Below the pieces are notes generated by a model. The model saw nothing but the letters and a program-made list of their open reading frames with translations. It searched no databases and was not told where the DNA came from. 64,000 nt of DNA from Kineosporia aurantiaca JCM 3230 (GTDB lineage: Bacteria; Actinomycetota; Actinomycetes; Actinomycetales; Kineosporiaceae): positions 5,646 to 69,645 of the forward strand of contig JODP01000024.1 in NCBI GenBank assembly GCA_000719025.1, in the 5' to 3' direction. Both the position numbers and the translations under genes were made by a program. Below are positions 50,241 to 58,467 of the stretch, piece by piece (positions within the stretch are counted from its first letter, which is position 1; every line of letters begins with the position of its first letter).

Positions 50241-50329
50241 GTCGTACCTCCTTCGCCCCTTGTACGGATCCGGGTCCTTCCCAGGTTGCCTGAGCCGCGT
50301 CCGGCCGTCCGCCCCGGTAGAAATGACCC

Positions 50330-50659
50330 ATGACCGATTCCCTGCCCGATCCGATCCGCGCGTTCGTCGAGACCACCAACGCCGGCGACTCCGACGCGTT
50401 CGTGGCCATCTTCACCGAGGACGCCCGTCTGGAGGACTGGGGCCGCGTGTTCACCGGCCCGGAGGGCGTCCGGTCCTGGGACGGCACCGACAACATCGGC
50501 AAGCAGTCCCACTTCGACGTGGTCTCCAGCGAACCGGGGACCGAGCCGGAGACGTACGTCGTCACGCTGAAGGTGACCGGCAACGGCTACAACGGCACCG
50601 GCCCGATGACCTTCCGCCTGCACGAGGGCCGGATCGCCGGGCTGACCATCGCCCCCTAG
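50330..50659 (+). CDS. NTF2/SnoaL-like protein
   Basis: A 109-residue cone-shaped alpha+beta-barrel protein of the nuclear-transport-factor-2/SnoaL-like superfamily (PDPIRAFVETTNAGDSDAFVAIFTEDARLEDWGRVFTGPEGVRSW; FRLHEGRIAGLTIAP). Members are isomerases, hydrolases or ligand-binding proteins; no catalytic residues can be assigned. It is divergent from the SigE-type sigma gene with a 90-bp gap, so it could be a target of that sigma. Confidence 0.85.
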   Translation: MTDSLPDPIRAFVETTNAGDSDAFVAIFTEDARLEDWGRVFTGPEGVRSWDGTDNIGKQSHFDVVSSEPGTEPETYVVTLKVTGNGYNGTGPMTFRLHEGRIAGLTIAP

Positions 50660-51017
50660 AGCCGACCGCCCTGGGTCACGATCGCCGGCGGTGGCGCGGC
50701 TGGAACAGGCGCCACCGGTTGTTCAGCGGCGGCCAGGTCGAGCGCCCGGTGTCACGGCGGCGGCGGTAACGCCACCCACCCCCGTGCCCCGGCGTGACGG
50801 GTGGCCGGAGTTTCTGGATGATTGAGGACGCCGTGGGCGTGGCGGGGCGAGCCCGCAAGGGTGAGAAGAGGGCCGGGCAGGAGGGTGCGAAGGACTGGGC
50901 GCGCTGCGATCCGTACCCTGAGCTCATCGTCTCTGCTTTCCGTCGGCCTCGTGATGCCCGCATCACCATCTTGAACGCTCTCAGCCATTGAGAACAGTCA
51001 TTTCCGAAGGGAGGGAC
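50660..51017. other. Non-coding gap between NTF2-like and LAL genes
   Basis: I see no convincing gene in these 358 bp. They begin with a terminator-like hairpin at 50689-50717. A second inverted repeat, GCCACCC (50771-50777) with GGGTGGC (50799-50805), follows. The last 200 bp have lower codon-like structure and presumably hold the promoter of the LAL regulator; short frames here lack support. Confidence 0.6.
50689..50717. terminator. Terminator-like hairpin after the NTF2-like gene
   Basis: CGGTGGCGC and GCGCCACCG form a perfect 9-bp stem around an 11-nt loop, 29 nt after the stop codon at 50659. Confidence 0.55.
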
Positions 51018-53735
51018 GTGCGGGGCTACTCGACCGACCGGGAACTGCTAGGACGGCAGCGCGAGCGCGACACCCTGGACCGCCTGCTGAGCGAGGTCCG
51101 GGGCGGCAGGAGCCGGGTCCTGACGTTGCGGGGGGACGCGGGGATCGGGAAGACCGCGCTCCTGGACTACCTGGCCACGCAGGCCGGGTCCGACCGGGTG
51201 CTGCGGGCGGCCGGCGTCGAGTTCGAGTCCGACATCGCCTACGCCGGGCTTCAGCAGGTGTGCGGCCCCCTCTTGCCGCATCTGGGCGCGCTGCCCGAGG
51301 TGCAGCAGGCGGCGTTGTCGACCGCGTTCGGGCTGAGCGCCGGAAGCCCGCCGGAGGTGCTGCTGCTCGGCCTGGCGGTGCTCGGCCTGCTCTCCGAGGC
51401 GGCGGCCGAGACCCCGGTGGTGTGCCTGATCGACGATGCGCAGTGGCTGGACCGGATGTCCGCGCTGATCCTCGGTTTCGTCGCCCGTCGTCTCGAGGCC
51501 GATTCGGTGGCAATGGTTTTCGCGGCCCGGACCGGTCAGGATTGGATCCTCGACGGCCTGCCCGAGCTGAGCGTCGACGGGCTTCCCGATTCCGAGGCCC
51601 GGGCCCTGCTGGACTCGGTGCTGCCCGGAGCGATCGGCACGCCGGTGCGTGAGCGGATCGTGGCGGAGACGCGGGGCAATCCGCTGGCGCTGCTGGAGCT
51701 GCCGCGTGACCTGTCCAGCGCCGAACTGGCGTTCGGGTTCGGCGGACAGAGCAGCGCGTCGTTGGCCGGCCGGGTCGAGGAGGGCTTCCGCCGGCGGATC
51801 GCCGCGCTCCCGGAAGACACCCGCACGCTCCTGCTGACGGCCGCGGTGGAGCCGATCGGCGATGTCTCCCTCCTGCTGCGCGCCCTGGACCGGCTCGGCA
51901 TCGATGTGTCGGCCGCCGAGCCGGCGGTGAGCGAAGGACTGCTGGAACTCGGCCCTCGGGTGGACTTCCGGCATCCGCTGGTCCGCTCGGCGAGCTGGCG
52001 CTCCGCCGGGGCCGGACTGCTGCGCGAGGTTCATGCCGCGCTGGCCGGGGCCACCGATCCCGCCCAGGATCCCGATCGGCACGCCTGGCACCGCGGGCAC
52101 GCCACGCTCGAACCCGACGAGGAGGTGGCCGCCGAGCTCGCCGCCACCGCCGACCGGGCGTCGGCCCGGGGTGGCCGGGTGGCGGCGGCCGTCTTCCTCG
52201 AACGGGCCGCCACGCTCACCCCGGATCCGCACCGGCGCACGGCCCGGCTGCTGGCCGCGGCCCGCTCGCACCTCGAGGCCGGGGGCACCACCGCGGTGTC
52301 CGGGCTCCTGGTGGCCGCCGAACAAGGACCGCTCGATCCCCGGCAGCGGGCCGACGTCGACCGGCTCCGCGCCCGGGTCAGCTTCACCGTCAGTCCCGGT
52401 CTGGAGTCCGGTCCGGCCCTGCTGGCCGCTGCCGATCAGCTGGCCGGGCTGGACGACGCGGCGGCCCGGGAGACCTATCTGGTGGCCTTCGGTGCCGCCC
52501 TACACAGCGGGCGCCTGGGTGGAGCGGCCACGCTGCGCCAGACCGCCGAGGCGGCGCGGGCCGTGCCCCGCGGGGAGGACCCGGCCGGTCTGCTGTTGGA
52601 GGGGCTGATCATCTGGAGCCTGCACGGCTACCCGGCCGCGGTGCCGGGGCTGCGCAAGGCTCTCGCCGCGGTCGGTGCGGACGAGGACCTGGAGCTGCTC
52701 TGGGTGGCGGCCCTGGTCGCGCTGGAACTGCTGGACTACGCCACCCTGGATCGCCTGACCAGTCACGGCCTGCGCTACGCACGTCGGACCGGCGCTCGGA
52801 CGATCCTGCTCAGCGCGCTCTCCCACCGCACCGCGGCCCTGCTCGTCACGGGCCGCTTCGCCGAGGCCCAGAGCCTGGTGGACGAGTCGGTGGCGGTTGC
52901 CGTGGCCACCGGCCGGACCAGTTCGCCGAGCGCCCGGGCGGTCATGACGGCCCATCGCGGGCTTGAGGCAGCCGCCCGCCAGGAGATCGCCACGACCGAA
53001 CGCGATGCCGGTGACCTGGGTCTGGGGCATCTGCTCGGGGTCGCCGGGCTGGCCACTGCGGTCCTGAACAACGGGCTCGGCAATTTCCCGGCGGCGATGA
53101 CGGCGGCGCGTTCCGCCACCGAGTTCCCCGATCTGTCCCTGCATCTGCGGTCACTCAGCGAGCTGGTCGAGGCCGCCGCCCGGGCCGGGGAGCCGGCCGT
53201 CGCCGCCCGAGCCCGCGAGCAGCTGGCCGATCGGACCGCAGCCAGCGCAACCCCGTGGGCGCTCGGGGCCCAGGCCCTGGCCGACGCTCTGGCCGGCCCG
53301 CCGGAGCAGGCGGAGAAGAACTTCCGGCTTGCCCTGGAGCACTTCGGCGCCGAGAACCTCGGGTTCCTTCAGGCCCGCACCCGCCTGCTCTACGGTGAAT
53401 GGCTGCGCCGTGAAAACCGGCGCGTGGACGCCGGGACCGAGCTACGCACCGCGCACGAAGCCTTCACCTCGATGGGCGCCGAGGCCTTCGCCGACCGCAC
53501 CGCCCGCGAACTGGCGGCCACCGGAGCGACCGTACGCAGGCGTTCGTCCGGCCCTTCGGACGAGCTGACTCCTCAGGAGACCCAGATCGCCCGCCTCGCA
53601 ATGGCGCATCTGACCAACCCGGAGATCGCGGCGCAGATGTACCTGAGCCCGCGTACCGTCGAATGGCACCTGCGGAAGATCTTCACCAAGCTGGGCATCA
53701 CGTCCCGCCGTGAGCTGGCGACCGTCCTCAAATAG
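51018..53735 (+). CDS. LAL-type LuxR family regulator with ATPase domain
   Basis: A 905-residue large ATP-binding LuxR-type regulator. The N-terminal AAA/STAND ATPase has Walker A GDAGIGKT (about 39-46) and Walker B VVCLIDDAQW. A long TPR-like helical middle and a C-terminal LuxR HTH follow (LTPQETQIARLAMAHLTNPEIAAQMYLSPRTVEWHLRKIFTKLGITSRREL). Such proteins often activate catabolic or secondary-metabolite genes. GTG 51018 has AAGGGAGG close upstream; a TTG at 50988 is less likely. No pathway cluster adjoins it except the convergent tannase. Confidence 0.93.
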   Translation: MRGYSTDRELLGRQRERDTLDRLLSEVRGGRSRVLTLRGDAGIGKTALLDYLATQAGSDRVLRAAGVEFESDIAYAGLQQVCGPLLPHLGALPEVQQAALSTAFGLSAGSPPEVLLLGLAVLGLLSEAAAETPVVCLIDDAQWLDRMSALILGFVARRLEADSVAMVFAARTGQDWILDGLPELSVDGLPDSEARALLDSVLPGAIGTPVRERIVAETRGNPLALLELPRDLSSAELAFGFGGQSSASLAGRVEEGFRRRIAALPEDTRTLLLTAAVEPIGDVSLLLRALDRLGIDVSAAEPAVSEGLLELGPRVDFRHPLVRSASWRSAGAGLLREVHAALAGATDPAQDPDRHAWHRGHATLEPDEEVAAELAATADRASARGGRVAAAVFLERAATLTPDPHRRTARLLAAARSHLEAGGTTAVSGLLVAAEQGPLDPRQRADVDRLRARVSFTVSPGLESGPALLAAADQLAGLDDAAARETYLVAFGAALHSGRLGGAATLRQTAEAARAVPRGEDPAGLLLEGLIIWSLHGYPAAVPGLRKALAAVGADEDLELLWVAALVALELLDYATLDRLTSHGLRYARRTGARTILLSALSHRTAALLVTGRFAEAQSLVDESVAVAVATGRTSSPSARAVMTAHRGLEAAARQEIATTERDAGDLGLGHLLGVAGLATAVLNNGLGNFPAAMTAARSATEFPDLSLHLRSLSELVEAAARAGEPAVAARAREQLADRTAASATPWALGAQALADALAGPPEQAEKNFRLALEHFGAENLGFLQARTRLLYGEWLRRENRRVDAGTELRTAHEAFTSMGAEAFADRTARELAATGATVRRRSSGPSDELTPQETQIARLAMAHLTNPEIAAQMYLSPRTVEWHLRKIFTKLGITSRRELATVLK

Positions 53736-53744
53736 GTCCCGATA

Positions 53745-53780
53745 GCAAGAGGCCCCGGCGGTATCGCCGAGGCCCCTTGC
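53745..53780 (-). terminator. Terminator hairpin for the tannase transcript
   Basis: GCAAGAGGCCCCGGCG and CGCCGAGGCCCCTTGC flank GTAT. On the plus strand the 16-bp stem has two A-C mismatches. In minus-strand RNA both become G-U wobbles, so the full stem forms only for the tannase message. It lies 17 nt after that gene's stop. Confidence 0.65.
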
Positions 53781-53797
53781 GTCCGTGCGGAATCCGG

Positions 53798-55420
53798 TCA
53801 GGCGGCCGAGCAGCGGTAGCTACCGGCCACGGCCGGATCGCCGTGGCCGGTATACCGGGCCATCTGCGGATAGCGGCAGGCGTTGCGGGTGGCGGTCACC
53901 GTGCCATCGGCATCGAGCACAGCGGTGGCCAGAGTGGCTGGTGCATGGCCCTTCTCCACCCACGTGACCAGGGCGCCGAGCGGATCGGTGGCCTGCGGGC
54001 CGGGACCGCCCTGGCAGTGCGCGACGCCGGGCAGCAGGAAGAGCCGGTAGAAATCGTCGACCCGCGCTCCCCCGCCCATCGTCCGCTCCACCCGCTTGCG
54101 GTAGTCGACCGTGCCCTGGGTGGGCACGAGCTGGTCGGACTGCCCCTGCCAGCTGAGCAGCTTGCCTCCGGCGGCGCGGAATCCGGACAGGTCCGGGTCG
54201 TCGGTCCCGATGACCCGGTTGAACTGCTTCTGTGAGGCGGCGAAGAGTTGGGCGAAGCTCGCGTAGGTCAGCTTCTTGGTGTCGAGCGCGGGGTTCTTGG
54301 CCACGAAGTACTTCGCCCAACTGTCAGCGACGAAGAACGGCTGGTTCACGTCGGCGAGATAGGTGAAGTCGGCGCCGATGTTCGGCCCGTACCAGAGCTT
54401 CTTACCGTTCGGAGCCACCGGCCCGGCCCAGATCTTGCGGACCGCGTCGGCCACCTCGGCGGTGATCGTCAGGGTCTGGCCGTCGCAGACGACCTTGGTG
54501 CCGACCAGTTTCCGCGGGTTCCAGGTGCAGTCCTGGGGGTTGTCGATGATCCCGTCCTTGACCCCGTCGAGCGAGTCACACGCCTTGACCGCCGCCGCGT
54601 TGAAAGCGTCCAGTTCGCAAAGCGTTGGGGCAACGTGCTCCTCGTTGAACACCACCTGCGGCCAGAGGGTGGCGACGGCGAAGCGGTCCCAGTTGACGGC
54701 CGGGGCCGCCGCCAGGACGCCGTCATAGTCGTTCGGGTAGTTCTGGGCCTCCGAATAGCCCTGCCGCCCGCCGGTGGAGCAGCCGTTCCAGTACGCGTAG
54801 GTGACCGGCCTGCCGTAGAAGCGCGCGGCGATGTCCTTGGCCACCAGCGTCATTTCGTGGGTGGAGCGGGATGCGAAGTTGGTGAGCAGAGGGACGTCGG
54901 TGGTGCCGTCGGCCTTGAGGCCCCAGGACGCGTCGAGAGCGTTCTGGCCGACGCCGGCGTCGGTGGTCGTCGCGACGTAGCCCTCCTTCACGGCGTTCAC
55001 CAGCTCGGGGCCGTTGAGGTTGCCGGCCAGGTAGGCGCTGCCGCCGGTGGCCTGCAGCCGGCCCGACCACTTCTTCGGGTCCTCGGGCAGCGAGACCTTG
55101 ACGGTGACGTGGTCGTCCGCACCGCGATGGGTCAGGGTGACGACCACGTCGCACCAGGCCGGCACGTCGGTGATCGTGGTCTCGGGGTTCAGCGGGAGCT
55201 GCGCCGGAACTGTGACCGTCCCCCCGTCATGGTGGGTGACGTCGACGGACACGACTCGCGCGCCGGCTGGTGCGGAGACCGGGACGGCGGAGCACGTCGG
55301 CTTCACCGCATCGCCGGCACCAGCGCTCGCACTCGCGCTGGGGGCCAGCGTGGCCTCGCAGGCCAGCGGGGTCAGAAGGGCGGCCATCGAGGCCGCTAGC
55401 AGGAGCAGGCGTCGTTTCAT
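53798..55420 (-). CDS. Secreted tannase/feruloyl esterase family protein
   Basis: A 540-residue exported esterase of the tannase/feruloyl-esterase family, which cleaves galloyl or feruloyl esters of plant polyphenols and cell walls. The signal sequence is MKRRLLLLAASMAALLTPLA, with a possible lipobox-like Cys (LACEA). The catalytic Ser lies in NGCSTGGRQGYSEAQ, and the catalytic His region is LLPGVAHCQGGPGP. Paired Cys residues fit the family's disulfide-linked triad. ATG 55420 is used, although no strong ribosome site is visible; the longer frame has no support. It is convergent with the LAL regulator. Confidence 0.92.
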   Translation of the reverse strand: MKRRLLLLAASMAALLTPLACEATLAPSASASAGAGDAVKPTCSAVPVSAPAGARVVSVDVTHHDGGTVTVPAQLPLNPETTITDVPAWCDVVVTLTHRGADDHVTVKVSLPEDPKKWSGRLQATGGSAYLAGNLNGPELVNAVKEGYVATTTDAGVGQNALDASWGLKADGTTDVPLLTNFASRSTHEMTLVAKDIAARFYGRPVTYAYWNGCSTGGRQGYSEAQNYPNDYDGVLAAAPAVNWDRFAVATLWPQVVFNEEHVAPTLCELDAFNAAAVKACDSLDGVKDGIIDNPQDCTWNPRKLVGTKVVCDGQTLTITAEVADAVRKIWAGPVAPNGKKLWYGPNIGADFTYLADVNQPFFVADSWAKYFVAKNPALDTKKLTYASFAQLFAASQKQFNRVIGTDDPDLSGFRAAGGKLLSWQGQSDQLVPTQGTVDYRKRVERTMGGGARVDDFYRLFLLPGVAHCQGGPGPQATDPLGALVTWVEKGHAPATLATAVLDADGTVTATRNACRYPQMARYTGHGDPAVAGSYRCSAA

Positions 55421-55532
55421 GGTCAGGACGCTGGCAGCGCAGTCCTTCCGGCCGAACCAGGGAAGCACCCTGGCCGGCACCCGGGTAGAGACCGACTGGC
55501 ACAACCTCGCCCTTCGGGCAGAATCCTGAGAC

Positions 55533-56081
55533 ATGAGTTCACGCCTGGTGCTCGCGCCCCGGTGGTTGCTCTCGATCCTGGCCGGGGTCTTCTTCGGCTG
55601 CGGTGAACTGGTGATCACGGGCATCACCACGGACGGCGACCGGATCGGCGCCCTCGTCGGCGCGGTGGTCGGCGGAGCCCTGTTCGGCTGGGTGCTGGGT
55701 GGACTTTGGGCCGAGCAGAACCGCCGCGTCCAGGCTCTGGCCGACCTGGACGATCGGGACGAGCTGCTGTCCGCGGTGCGCGCCGTCCGGCATGGGCAGG
55801 CCCCGGCTGATCCCCGCATTCGCTCCGCTGCGGCACGCATTGTGCTCGACAGATTGCGCGAGGTAGAGGGCCAGTATCGGCTGACGGTAGGCATTCTCGC
55901 GTTCGGCGGGCTGGTGTTCCTGGCCATGGCGCTTCTGCTGTCGCCCTGGTGGCTGATCGCCGCGGCGGTCCTGGCCGGAGCGGCGGCCCAGGCCTTCTAT
56001 CTCCCGACCAGGCTGGCCCGGCGCGTGGTCCTTCTCGGTAGCCCTGAGGACGAGAGCGCATCCCTGGATCAGGCGTCCTGA
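55533..56081 (+). CDS. Hypothetical membrane protein
   Basis: A 182-residue protein with two N-terminal TM helices (LLSILAGVFFGCGELVITGI; IGALVGAVVGGALFGWVLGGLW), a cytosolic helical loop of about 50 residues, and two C-terminal TM helices (LTVGILAFGGLVFLAMALL; LIAAAVLAGAAAQAFYLP). No family recognised. It is convergent with the merR gene, with a 25-nt gap. Confidence 0.75.
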   Translation: MSSRLVLAPRWLLSILAGVFFGCGELVITGITTDGDRIGALVGAVVGGALFGWVLGGLWAEQNRRVQALADLDDRDELLSAVRAVRHGQAPADPRIRSAAARIVLDRLREVEGQYRLTVGILAFGGLVFLAMALLLSPWWLIAAAVLAGAAAQAFYLPTRLARRVVLLGSPEDESASLDQAS

Positions 56082-56106
56082 ACACCGACGCGTTCCCGGC
56101 ATCGCC

Positions 56107-56475
56107 TCAGTGCGCCCGCTGCTGCAACTCCGCGAGGTAGGCCGCGACGGCATCACGGTTGCGGGTCAGGATCTCGATGCGCTCGGTGAGCTTGTCCTTC
56201 TCCTGTTCCAGCCGGGCCACCGTCTCGGGCAGCACGCCCTCGAACACGATCGGGTTCCGGGGTGACTCCAGGCAGGGGACGATCGCGAGGATCAGCTGGG
56301 TGGACAGGCCGGCCTTGAGCAGTTCGCGGATCTGCTGGACGCGGGCCAGGGTGCTCTCGCTGTAGTCGCGGTAGTTGTTCGGCCCCCGGGCCGAGGTGAT
56401 CAGGCCCTTGGCCTCGTAGAACCGCACCTGCCGGGGGGTGGCCCCGGCCCGGGCGGCCAGCTCTCCGATCCGCAC
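56107..56475 (-). CDS. MerR family transcriptional regulator
   Basis: A 122-residue MerR-type regulator: MRIGELAARAGATPRQVRFYEAKGLI, the winged HTH, then YRDYSESTLARVQQIRELLKAGLSTQLI and a long dimerisation helix. The effector part is very short and has no Cys metal ligands, so the inducer is probably organic or oxidative. The start is GTG 56475, which coincides with the transcription start predicted from a promoter at 56482-56512, implying a leaderless mRNA. It is divergent from the serine hydrolase at 56530. Confidence 0.93.
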   Translation of the reverse strand: MRIGELAARAGATPRQVRFYEAKGLITSARGPNNYRDYSESTLARVQQIRELLKAGLSTQLILAIVPCLESPRNPIVFEGVLPETVARLEQEKDKLTERIEILTRNRDAVAAYLAELQQRAH

Positions 56476-56481
56476 GGCGGG

Positions 56482-56512
56482 AGTCTACGGTTGACCTTGA
56501 CGCTAGCGTCAA
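56482..56512 (-). promoter_or_regulatory. MerR-type promoter with 19-bp spacer
   Basis: Read on the minus strand, TTGACG (56512-56507) and TAGACT (56487-56482) are separated by 19 bp, the long spacer typical of MerR-activated promoters. The -10 ends 7 nt before the merR GTG, so the transcript would start at or next to the start codon. Confidence 0.7.
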
Positions 56513-56515
56513 GGT
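56494..56515. promoter_or_regulatory. MerR operator, perfect 22-bp palindrome
   Basis: ACCTTGACGCT is followed directly by its exact reverse complement AGCGTCAAGGT. It spans the -35 element and much of the spacer of the merR promoter and lies 14 bp upstream of the serine hydrolase start codon, so it can control both. Confidence 0.8.
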
Positions 56516-56529
56516 TCGAGGCTGAGGCC

Positions 56530-57666
56530 ATGAGCAACCTTCAGGGATTCACCGACGCCTCGTTCGAGCCCGTGCGGCAAGCCGTCCAGGAGCAACTGGA
56601 CCTCGGCACCGAGGCCGGCCTGTCCTTGGCCGTGAACGTCGACGGCGAGCGGGTGGTCGACCTGTGGGGCGGCCATCGGGACGCCGCAGGTACGCAGCCG
56701 TGGGAGCGTGACACGGTGGTCAACGTCTGGTCGATCACCAAGACCGTGACCAGCCTGGCCGCACTGATGCTCGTCGACGCGGGCGAGCTGGACGTCCACG
56801 CGCCGGTGGCTCGCTACTGGCCCGAGTTCGCCGCGGCGGGCAAGCAGGACGTGGAGGTTAGGCACCTGCTGTCGCACACCTCCGGGGTCTCCGGCCTCGA
56901 TCGTCCCGCGGAGCTCGAAGATCTTTATGACGTCCGCGGGGCCGCCGCCCGGATGGCCGCCCAGGCCCCCTGGTGGCGTCCGGGCTCCGCATCGGGCTAC
57001 CACCTCCTCACCTACGGGCACCTGATCGGTGAGCTGGTACACCGCCTGACCGGTCTCCCGCTGCGGGATTTCGTCGAGCGGGAGATCGCTGCACCCTTGA
57101 AGGCCGACTTCCAGATCGGGCTTCGGTCAACGGATTCCGCCCGGGTCGCCGACGTCATCACACCGACGGTCGATGTCGACTTCTCGGCCCTGGACCACGA
57201 GAGCGTCGCCTACAAGACCTTCACCGGTCCCGGCTTCAGCGCCGATGCGGCCAACACCGCGGCCTGGCGGGCCGCCGACCTGGGCGCGGCCAACGGCCAC
57301 GGCACCGCGCTCTCGGTCGCGCAGATCCTCACAGCCATCACCGGAACGGGTTCGGGTACTCAGCTGCTGCGCCCCGAAACCGTCGAGCTGATCTTCGCCG
57401 AGCAGGTCCGCGGCACCGATCTGGTCAACGGATTGCACCTGCGCTGGGGCCTGGGCTTCGCCCTGCCCGACCCGCGCACCCTGCCGTGGATCCCGGCCGG
57501 AAGGGTCGCGTTCTGGGGCGGCTGGGGTGGCTCGATGGCCATCGTGGACCTCGACCGAAGGATGACGTTCACTTACGTCATGAACACCATGGGCGCGGAC
57601 ATTCTCGGCTCCGAGCGGGCCGCCGCGTACGTCCGCTCCGCCTATCAGGCCCTCGAAGCCCGCTGA
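56530..57666 (+). CDS. Serine hydrolase, beta-lactamase/EstB family (class C fold)
   Basis: A 378-residue class-C-beta-lactamase-fold serine hydrolase, probably an esterase of the EstB type. The nucleophile motif is S68ITK71 in VVNVWSITKTVTSLAALML. HLLSHTSGVSGL and GYHLLTYGHLIGELV, with the Tyr of the YxN-like motif, follow, and a HGTALSVAQ-GWGGSMA region lies near the C-terminus. No signal peptide is present. ATG 56530 has only a poor GAGG site immediately upstream. It is divergent from merR and shares its 22-bp operator. Confidence 0.9.
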   Translation: MSNLQGFTDASFEPVRQAVQEQLDLGTEAGLSLAVNVDGERVVDLWGGHRDAAGTQPWERDTVVNVWSITKTVTSLAALMLVDAGELDVHAPVARYWPEFAAAGKQDVEVRHLLSHTSGVSGLDRPAELEDLYDVRGAAARMAAQAPWWRPGSASGYHLLTYGHLIGELVHRLTGLPLRDFVEREIAAPLKADFQIGLRSTDSARVADVITPTVDVDFSALDHESVAYKTFTGPGFSADAANTAAWRAADLGAANGHGTALSVAQILTAITGTGSGTQLLRPETVELIFAEQVRGTDLVNGLHLRWGLGFALPDPRTLPWIPAGRVAFWGGWGGSMAIVDLDRRMTFTYVMNTMGADILGSERAAAYVRSAYQALEAR

Positions 57667-57681
57667 TCAGAAAAGCACCTC

Positions 57682-58286
57682 ATGTCCCTGCTCGTGACCC
57701 CCGAAGAACTCGTCACCATGATCGACGACCCGTCGGTGGTCGTGGTCGACGCCTCGATCAATCTGACCCGCGCGGGGCGTGCGGGTCGTCGTCTACGCCC
57801 AGGAGCTGCCGACCTTCGCTGCCCGGTTCTGGTGGCTGCTGTGTTACTACGGCTTCGAGACGGTGAGTGTGCTGGACGGCGGCCTGGCCGCCTGGCGTGC
57901 GGCCGGGTTGCCGGTGACCGACGAGCCCACCCCCGTCCCGACGCCCGCGAGCTTCAGCGCCCGGCCTCGTCCCGCACTGCTGGCCCGTCGCGCCAACGTC
58001 GAGGCAGTCGCGGTCACCGGTACCAGCAGCGCCCAGTTGGTCCATGCGCTCTCCACCGGCGAGTTCCACGGTGACGGCCTGCCCGAAGAGGCGCGCGCCG
58101 GGCACATTCCCGGCAGCGTGAACATCCCCTGGAACAGCGTGATCGACGCCGGCAGCGGACGCTATCTGCCGGCCGAGCAGATCAAGGAACTGCTCGCCGA
58201 CACCGCCGACGGTGACGACGAGGTCATCACCTACTGCGGGGGCGGGATCGCCGCTTCCATGGACGCCTTCGCGCTCGCCCTCGGGC
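57682..58286 (+). pseudogene. Rhodanese sulfurtransferase remnant (deleted and frameshifted)
   Basis: Remains of a two-domain thiosulfate sulfurtransferase. It starts normally (MSLLVTPEELVTMIDDPSVVVVDASINL) and then breaks near 57775. The second frame continues as RVVVYAQELPTFAARFWWLLCYYGFETVSVLDGGLAAW, and the C-terminal domain holds the active-site loop TYCGGGIAASMDAFALAL with its Cys. Roughly 60-70 residues expected between the two pieces are missing, so this is an internal deletion plus a frame change. The extreme C-terminus is also lost, at about 58286. It follows the serine hydrolase by 15 nt. Confidence 0.8.
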
Positions 58287-58373
58287 GAATTCCGTCCCCC
58301 CGGCACAGGCCGTGGCGGCCAGCAGGCCGCCGAAGGAGTGACGGATCAGGAGATCCCAGCCGGTGCCGAGCTA
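58287..58373 (-). pseudogene. Fragment of an alpha/beta hydrolase
   Basis: On the minus strand about 29 codons read GTGWDLLIRHSFGGLLAATA followed by CAGGTEF, strongly resembling the nucleophile elbow region (GHSFGG) of an alpha/beta hydrolase, with Gly changed to Arg. An in-frame stop precedes it and it ends at the truncated rhodanese. It looks like a deletion-junction relic. The segment 58374-58467 shows no clear gene. Confidence 0.45.
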
Positions 58374-58467
58374 CCCACTCGCCGTACCAGCAGATCAAGG
58401 TCGCCCAGGAACGCCGACAGACCTTGCCCTTAAAGGACATCCAGAGCGCCCGAACGTCACCGATGCC

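Noticed and set aside
50794..50991. A 65-codon plus-strand frame before the LAL regulator
   Set aside because: It has poor third-position bias, no ribosome site and overlaps the likely promoter.
54248..55399. A 383-codon plus-strand frame over the tannase gene
   Set aside because: Composition and lack of any family sequence mark it as a shadow; the tannase motifs are on the minus strand.
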